From contig NC_134398.1 of the NCBI RefSeq assembly GCF_050003625.1, forward strand, positions 199,758,583 through 199,822,582: DNA of 64,000 nt, given 5' to 3'. Source of the stretch: Haematobia irritans. Taxonomy: Eukaryota; Arthropoda; Insecta; Diptera; Muscidae. The translations under genes and the position numbers were made by a program. Of this stretch, positions 56,613-64,000 are shown piece by piece. The notes under the pieces were generated by a model. It saw nothing but the letters and a program-made list of their open reading frames with translations, made no database searches and had not been told where the DNA came from. Position 1 is the first letter of the stretch. Each line of letters starts with the position of its first letter.

Positions 56613-57640
56613 ATACTATTTTTTAATTCGGAAGAGAAAAATTAACTTTTTTAGTTAGAGCCAATAGTCGAGTGGCGATTGATCCAATTAAAAAATTAAC
56701 TGATACTAGTAAGTTTTGTGATCGATTTTTGTTTCAATTAAAAAATATGTTGTATCAATTAAATTTTTAATTGAATATTTTTTAAAACTCAATTAGGACT
56801 TTAATTGCACACATTTTCGTGAATTTTTTTTCTGTGTTGTTTTCAATTAGAGGTCTGCACAGTTCCATTTGTAAATGCAGAGTACACGTGTACTTGCTAC
56901 ATGAGTACATCTATTTGAAAGAGTCGCAAAACAATTGGTACACATTTTGATGAACACCAAAAGCCACGAGTAACTTCTTGTTGCTACTCTGATGTCTTCA
57001 CTACCAACAAACACATATTCCTCTTTTTCTCTTATTGAAGTGTACTCAGAGTGATCACGTCGAGTATGTTGCGAGAACAAAACTTCATAGAGTAATCCAT
57101 GTACCACATGCAGTTTCAGAAATACAAAAAAACAGTTACTCTCCATAATATATGTTTTGGTTTGTTATAAAGAGGGGCAAACGTTAAGGTAAGTGTGTGA
57201 CATACATAAATATATGAAATATGTGATATACATACATATCTATGATTAATAATAATGGAAAGTTTTGCTTCGCACATACTGAGAAACACTTGTGGTACCA
57301 CGTGAAGTGAAGAGAATCCATGTTGTACTTTTTCTCAAGTACTTACATTTTTATTGTTCCTTTTTTTCGGAACACATATTGTTTCGGATAAGTACTTGGT
57401 GGTATTTGAAATGTCTTCAATCACAGAAATGATAGTATCAATAAAAAAAATAATTGAGAGCAAATAAAAAAAATTAATTGATACTCTTAATTGTTGTGGT
57501 TGATTTTTGTTTCAATTAAAAAATTTGTACATTTGTAATTGAATATTTTTAAAACTCAAGACTTTAATTGGAAAAAATTTCATGAAATTTTTTTCTGTGT
57601 AATAGGTTCTGTTGGAAATTACAGATCACTATAAGCTTTA
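56613..57640. repeat. 'TTAATTGG' repeat fragments around a unique insert
   Basis: 56,640-56,845 and 57,410-57,600 are TTAATTGG-family pieces, each ending in ttttctgtgt. Between them (56,846-57,409) is an unrelated segment with tgtacttgctacatgagtac and agtacttacattttt, probably another element inserted in the repeat. Confidence 0.45.
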
Positions 57641-59540
57641 GGGAAATTCACCACCCATTGTGCATCAACTGCCCAAATGCAAACTGATGCCACATCTTTC
57701 AAAGATTTTGTATTAAAGATTTGTAGTTTATTCGCAAAAAAAAAAAAATAATACACAAATCGAAAATGAAAATTTCTGGGAATATTAACATGCTGGTAAA
57801 ACTGCCATTTAACTAACCTGCAAGCTTACCTATCACTATCTCAAAGTAATGGTGGTAGTAACTAGACTTTGTTGGCTATAGCCAGTGCTAATGCTGATGA
57901 TGACAATAACAAAGGCGATGATGGTCTAGCATTTGCTATATAACTAACAGCTTAGTTCTTGATCTTGTAAAAAATATCATTGGGCAAAAATCATATGGAA
58001 AAATTATACTACCCTCTTACTTTGGTCTTTGGTTTATGTTTGACTCTCATTTTGGTTTCTCACAAGATTTCTTGAAATTCCTATCAGGACTGTCAAATCA
58101 ATCTACATATTCATACAACTGTGTGGTGTATATGCAACTCAAGACTGCCTTATGTTTTGTTTGGCCTTTTATATCTACGTCCGTCTGTTTGGTCTGCCAG
58201 CCTGTCTTGTTTGTTTGTAATTTTATGTGATGGTTTGTCTTGTCTTGTTTATGTATCTCTGGACAGTATCTTTCTTCAGTTTCGGTCATCGTTTTTAACA
58301 AAAAAACAGCTGAGTGTTGCGCCCTCTCTCTCTCTCTTGCTCTCTCGCTCTATGTTTCAATCTCTCTTGCTTATACATGTTTGTCGCCAAATTTTTATCT
58401 GATCCTAAGTGTGTGAGGTAAATTCATGAAATGTCCCATAACTGTGGATATTGACTGTACTGAGATCTCTCTCTCTCTCAACATGTAATTAATAGAAATT
58501 CATAATAATTACAGAGGAAAATGTCTACAAGATAACATTTTTTGGTTTAATGGCTAGAAGAAGGATGTTTTCCACTGTTCATTGTGTGTTGAAGGGCATA
58601 TTGCATACCAAACAACGTTATTCTAGAATTTTTTTTACCGTCGTTTATCTCTTTGCAAGGCACCTATTTGTTCACCATCGAGGCCCACTGCATTGGCTAT
58701 TGAAATTAAAATTGTCCTAGGAGATTTCTTTCCCAATTTGTAAATGAAAGTTAGTCTCATTTGCAGATGCATTCACCTAAACACTCAACATTCTTTACAA
58801 GCAACTATAAAGAAAGCAGATAACCAGATGTTGCAATTGCACCTTGTATGAATGGCATAATCTTTACGAATGATTCTACTGCCGTAACAACGCTCGATAT
58901 ACATTGAAAATGAAAGCTGAAGATCCAGGAACTAAGGAAGGAACTAATAACGCCATACTCCACTCGGTTAGATAGTTGGAGATAGCACTTTATTGGGTTT
59001 CCATAGAAAGAACTACAAAGTTAGTATTTATGGTATCACCAGAATCCGATCTGATTACGTCTGCGGTCGTTACTTTATAGGGATTGAAATTAATAACCAA
59101 AGGTCCTTGGTGGCCCTATATAAAAGTCCTGGACTAAGGATGTAAACATGGCCGAACCATTTGTGGCGAAAGGAATCCAAGAATTATGAGATTCTTCACC
59201 CAGAGAAGGAATATGATCACCTCAAACATTTTTCAAGAGCAAAATGTTATTTTTTGTCGACACAATTTTTTCTTCTCGGAAATTATGTAGCTGATTACGT
59301 CAAACATTTTATGTTAGGCGAGCAAACAAAAATGTTCCGTGTTTCTCATCCAAAAAGAAAATTTTGCTTTTTAAACATATTGGAGGTGATCATATTCCTT
59401 TTTTTCGTGTTGGAGTGACGTTTGATTGTCTGTTCCTACTTGACAAACTGGTGGAGCAACTTTTTAGCCAGAATGCGGAGCATCTTCAACACCAGTCCAA
59501 GATGATATCAGTGAGGGAAGATTTCATGTTTCACATTTCG
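57641..59540. other. Mostly unique non-coding DNA
   Basis: Contains a CT-rich microsatellite (about 58325-58352 and 58466-58480). No exon, RNA gene or repeat recognised. It could be intron or regulatory DNA of ush. Confidence 0.35.
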
Positions 59541-60221
59541 TGTTTCGACTTTTCCAAAATTTGTAAAAATTATAATTTTCCACTTTTCCAATTTTTAAAA
59601 ATTTTGAAAGTATATTTTTCGAGCTATTTTTTTCGACTTTTTATAAATTTTAAATTTTATAAATTTGAAATGGACAATTTTTTTGAATTTTCGGCTTCTT
59701 CAAAATTTGTAAAAGTCAATATTTCGAGTTTTTAATTTTTTAAAAAAATTTAAACATCTCTTTACCATAATTTTTAATTAATATAAAGTTCATAATCTTC
59801 GGTTTAAAACAACTTTTCATTAAATTTAAAAATGCCGCTCGGGATAAGTACCAAAATTCGTAAGGGAAGATCAAAAGATCAAATTATCAGGGCGATATTT
59901 AAAAAAAAAAAAAGTAAACTTTTCGAAAAGCCGATATTCGACTTTTGTATCCCTAAAGTGTACATCATACATCCTTATATTACAATGTAGTAGTTCGTTA
60001 TTCATCATATGCAAATTTTGACAAATATTGCAATAATACTCCCATTAATTCAAATATCATAATTTTATAATATTCGAGATCGCAAATCGAAAGAATTCAT
60101 TTTACTTATACTCGTAACAAGATTAAAATCGATATTCTCCCGAATTTTTTCTCACTAAAGAGAGCTATTTTGTCAAATTGGAAGTTTACTTGTTTTGGGA
60201 GTTAGGTTATGACAAAGCCAA
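59541..60221. other. GTCGA-type repeat relic and spacer
   Basis: tttcgacttttccaaaattt gtaaaa recurs twice (about 59543 and 59690 variants), like 54.4-55.1 kb. Nothing else seen. Confidence 0.35.
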
Positions 60222-60415
60222 CCGCTCACCAGAGATGGTCTGTATCAAACTTTTTTAGGTTTGCGACTGTCGCAAAGTTGTAAACGTCGTAAATGTCACA
60301 TACGCGTCGTAAATGTAGAAAAAGTAACTAAAGTCGCAAACTCAAAAAACTTTAGTCGCGTCAGCTAGGCAGCGAATTCGATGATATCCAAGACGATGGT
60401 ATGTGCGAAGAAGTT

Positions 60416-60616
60416 TCAATTCTTAGGAATGTTCACAATTTTCGGTTTTAGTCCCCACATTTTCCCTATTGCCTTTTGCTCGAGTACAGGGTAACCGTGG
60501 ATTTTTTCGTCCTTTCTTAGCTTTAAGTTCAGTCTCCTGTCCAATATAACCCCAACGTATTTTGCACACTCACCAACGGGAATTTCGATACCACCTAAGA
60601 AAATAGGCTTGACCAT
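60416..60616 (-). pseudogene. Captured reverse-transcriptase fragment, copy 1
   Basis: FLGGIEIPVGECAKYVGVIL DRRLNLKLRKDEKI and the later GKMWGLKPKIV match the region after the catalytic core of R1/jockey-type non-LTR elements. 67 codons, carried antisense inside the first monomer of the hAT dimer. It is a fragment without catalytic motifs. Confidence 0.6.
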
Positions 60617-60974
60617 GGGAATACTTTCACAAATTTCTGCAGAAACTCACAGCGAATGCTGTCAAACTAAATTAAAAACTGTTCAGGATTTCTTCTATTC
60701 AAAATTTGGTTTTCCACAGTAGGTTTACGACACACGTATTATACCGTCGCAAAAGTCACAGTTTGTGACAGGCCAACCCTGGCGATGATCAGAGATGGTC
60801 TGTATCAAACTTTTTTAGGTTTGCGACTGTCGCAAAGTTGTAAACGTCACATACGCGTCGTAAATGTAGAAAAAGTAACAAAAGTCGCAAACTGAAAATA
60901 CTTTAGTCGCGTCAGCTAGGCAGCGAATTCGATGATATCCAAGACGATGTTATGTGCGAAGAAGTTTCAATTCT

Positions 60975-61170
60975 TAGGAAAGTTCACAATTTTCGGTTTT
61001 AGTCCCCACATTTTCCCTATTGCCTTTTGCACGAGTACAGAGTAACCGTGGATTTTCTCGTCCTTTTTAGCTTTAAGTTCAGTCTCCTGTCCAATATAAC
61101 CCCAAGGTATTTTGCACACTCACCAACGGGAATTTCGATACCACCTAAGAAAATAGGCTTGACCATGGGA
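60975..61170 (-). pseudogene. Captured reverse-transcriptase fragment, copy 2
   Basis: The same fragment in the second monomer, with point changes and a one-base deletion that breaks the frame (ctttttagctttaag here against ctttcttagctttaag). Confidence 0.5.
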
Positions 61171-61361
61171 AAACTTTTACAAATTTCTGCAGAAACTCAC
61201 AGCGAATGCTGTCAAACTAAATTAAAAAATGTTCAGGACTCCTTCTATTAAAAATTTGATTTTCTACAGTAGGTTTACGACTTTTGCGACATACGTATTA
61301 TACCGTCACAAATGTATGTCGCAAAAGTCACAGTTTGTGACAGGCCAACCCTGCCGCTCAC

Positions 61362-62104
61362 GCATTTAATCCTTTCTTATTTACGGATTTTAAAGTTGAA
61401 TTTCTCATTCAATCAAATGATCGCAATACACTTCTAACAATTTCAAATATTCTGTTATAGACTTTTGTGGATTATATCTTCTTTTGTTGTTTTTGTTGCT
61501 GCTGCTGCTATTTCTTAAGATAGTTGTGGCATGTTCAAGAGAATCAAGTTTTGCTGTAACCAGGTTGTTATCGGAGTTATGTTTTCAAAACCATTAACAT
61601 GCCATTAAATTGTAAATACACGCATGCAATACAATCAACCAAACCATCGTCTATGACAGTGCTCACATACATACCATAAGTCAGACAGACAGACAGACAT
61701 ACACACAATCCAATATTGTTATTATTATAAAATGCAATCTAAATTGTCATATGTGTAGGCTGTTGTTATAAATGACTTAATAATCTAAAATCAAATTGAC
61801 CATTTTGCACTTGCTAACTGCCACTACCGTCACTCGCATTTACATTTCCATTCGCACTACTCCACCACCATATTTGAATTTGCACACATGTATATATAAT
61901 ATACGAAGCGACCATGACACAATGGCTTGGAAATTGGAAAATATGTTTATTTCCCAACGAAATTTTCTTCAAGGATAAAATATTAAAGATATCAAGGACA
62001 ATCATAATATGATTGGCGTAAAGAACTCGTGAGGGGGAGATGTAACGAAGTACTAGACGATGTAAACCAAGAGAAGGAATTCCAAAAATGTTTCAAGGTC
62101 ATAC
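61362..62104. other. Non-coding spacer
   Basis: Includes tgttgctgctgctgctattt c and cagacagacagacata runs. No gene seen. Confidence 0.4.
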
Positions 62105-64000
62105 AAAACTTTTTCACATAAAAATTTATTTCTATGGAAAATTTTGTAAATTTTTTTCTATAGAAAATTTTTAAAAATTTTATTCCTATGGAAATTTTTT
62201 TAAAAATTTTATTTCTATAGAAAATTTTTTTAAAATTTTATTTCGATAGAAAATTTAGTCAAAATTTTATTTCTATAGAAAATTTCGTCAAAATTTTATT
62301 TCTATAGAAAATTTAGTCAAAATTTTATTTTTATAGGAAATTTTGTCAAAATTTTATCTCTAAAAATTTTTTCAAAATTTTATTTGTATAGAAAATGTTG
62401 TTAAAATTTTATTTCTATAGAATATTTTGTCAAAATTTTATTTCTATAGAAAATTTTGTCAAAATTTTACTTCTATAGACAAGTTTGTCAGAATTTTATT
62501 TCCATAGAAAATTTGTGAAATTTTTATTTCTATAGAAAATTTTGTCAAAATTTTATTTCTATAGAAAATTTTATGAACATTTTATTTCTATAGAATTTTT
62601 TTCAAAATTTTATTTTTATATAGAAAATTTTGACAAAATTTGATTTCTATAGAAATTTTCGTCAAAATTTTATTTCTAAAGAAAATTTTGTCAAAATTTT
62701 ATTTTTATAGGAAATTTTGTCAAAATTTTATTTCTATAGAAAATTGTGTCAAAATTTTATTTCCATAAAAAATTTTAACAAAATTTTATTTATATAGAAA
62801 ATTTTGTCAAAATTTTATTTTTATAGGAAATTTTGTCAAAAATTTATTTCTGTAGAGAATTTTGTCAAAATTTTATTTCTATAGAAAATTTTGTCAAAAT
62901 TTTATTTTTTAAGAAAATGTTTACAAAATTTTATTTCTAAAGAAAATTTTGTCAAGATTTTATTTCTATAGAAAATTTTGTCAACATTTTATTTCTATAA
63001 AAAATGTTGTAAATTTTTACAACATTTTATTTCTAAAGAACATTTTGTCAAAATTTTAATTCTATAGAAAACGTTGTCAAAATTTTATTTCTATAGAAAA
63101 ATTTGTCAAAATTTTATTTTATAAAAAATTTTGTCAAAATTTTATTTCTATAAAAAATTTTGACAAAATTTGATTTCTATAGAAAATTTTGTCAAAATTT
63201 TATTTTTATAGAAAATGTTGTCAACATTTTATTTCCATAAAAAATTTTGTCAACATTTTATTTCCATAAAAAATTTTAACAAAATTTTATTTCTATAGAA
63301 AATTTTGTCAAAATTTTATTTCTAAAGAAAATTTAGTCAAAACTTTATTTTTATAGGAAAATTTGTCAAAATTTAATTTCTATAGAAAATTTTGTCTAAA
63401 TGTTATTTCTATAGAAAATGTTGTCAAAATTTTATTTCTATAGAAAATTTTGTCAAAATTTTATTTCTATAGAAAATTGTGTCAACATTTTATTTCCATA
63501 AAAAATTTTGTCAAATTTTTAATTCTATAGAAAATGTTGTCAAAATTTTATTTTTATAGAAAATGTTGTCAAAATTTTATTTCTATAGAAAATTTTGTCA
63601 ACATTTTATTTCCATAAAAAATTTTAACAAAATTTTATTTCTATAGAAAATTTTTACAAAATTTTATTTCTAAAGAAAATTTTACCAAAATTTTATTTCT
63701 GTAGGAAATTTTGTCAAAATTTATTACTATAGAACATTTTGTCAAAATTTTATTTGTAAAAAAAAAAATTTGTCAAAATTTTATTTCTATAGAAAATTTT
63801 GTCAAAATTTTAGTTCTATAGAAAATTTTATCAAAATTTTATTTCTATAGAAAGTTTTGTCAAAATTTTATTTCGATAGAAAATTTTGTCAAAATTTTAT
63901 TTCTATAGAAAATTTTGTCAAAATTTTATTTCTATAGAAAATTTTGTCAAAATTTTATTTCTATAGAATATTTTCTCAAAATTTTATTTATATGGAAAAT
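62105..64000. repeat. 29-bp satellite array, reverse orientation, runs off the window
   Basis: About 65 copies of gtcaaaattttatttctata gaaaatttt, the reverse complement of the arrays at 27.5-35.6 kb. Variation is mostly single-base changes. No interruption by other elements. Confidence 0.92.

Larger units (their letters stand above)
60230..61353. mobile_element. hAT-like non-autonomous element, tandem dimer
   Basis: Flanked by a perfect 8-bp duplication ccgctcac (60222-60229 and 61354-61361). It consists of two direct copies, 60230-60781 and 60790-61353, separated by exactly 8 bp (gcgatgat). Each begins cagagatggtctgtatcaaa c and ends gtttgtgacaggccaaccct g, which form diverged terminal inverted repeats. 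Each copy contains gcgactgtcgcaaa palindromes and a captured RT fragment. Confidence 0.8.

Overview
This is nuclear DNA of a higher fly (Diptera, Brachycera). The two host loci that can be identified are u-shaped (ush, the Drosophila FOG protein) and lesswright (lwr, Ubc9). From memory, these two are neighbours at cytological position 21D in Drosophila melanogaster, so the window looks like conserved microsynteny. The surrounding repeats (29-bp arrays with a TTCTATAGAA core, repeats containing 'tatagcccccatataaaccga', and tRNA-derived SINEs ending 'cacctaacctaacct') resemble those I associate with muscid flies such as Stomoxys, Haematobia or Musca. That placement is inference.

Layout: 1-3.2 kb, most of a PIF/Harbinger DNA transposon (transposase on +, Myb-like partner on -) with a mariner-type foldback MITE inside. 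3.2-5.6 kb, decayed non-LTR reverse-transcriptase fragments. 5.98-12.23 kb, a large imperfect palindrome whose arms each carry an intact lwr/Ubc9 coding sequence, head to head, around a centre of nested TA-target MITEs. 12.56-17.13 kb, a nest of TIR elements including a hAT-like foldback element with a perfect 8-bp target duplication. 17.9-21.46 kb, a nearly intact APE-type non-LTR retrotransposon with a 2A-like motif and a cysteine/histidine finger. 21.9-25.6 kb, a SINE broken by two insertions, then long interspersed repeats. 25.6-31.3 kb, AT-rich DNA with 29-bp satellite arrays and two long hairpin elements. 31.3-42.6 kb, eight coding exons of ush on the minus strand; two of its introns are filled with satellite arrays. 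42.6-64 kb, AT-rich non-coding DNA, probably ush 5' intron or upstream region, with MITEs, SINEs, a tandem-dimer hAT element and another large 29-bp array at the end.

Only ush and the two lwr copies look like host protein genes. Ush would be a GATA-factor cofactor and Ubc9 is the SUMO E2 enzyme. All exon junctions of ush from 42,580 to the stop at 31,325 were followed by hand and keep one reading frame (1,342 complete codons plus stop). The 5' coding exon or exons were not found and may lie beyond 64 kb. The rest of the window is mobile or repetitive DNA, notable for how many nested insertions can be read from target-site duplications.
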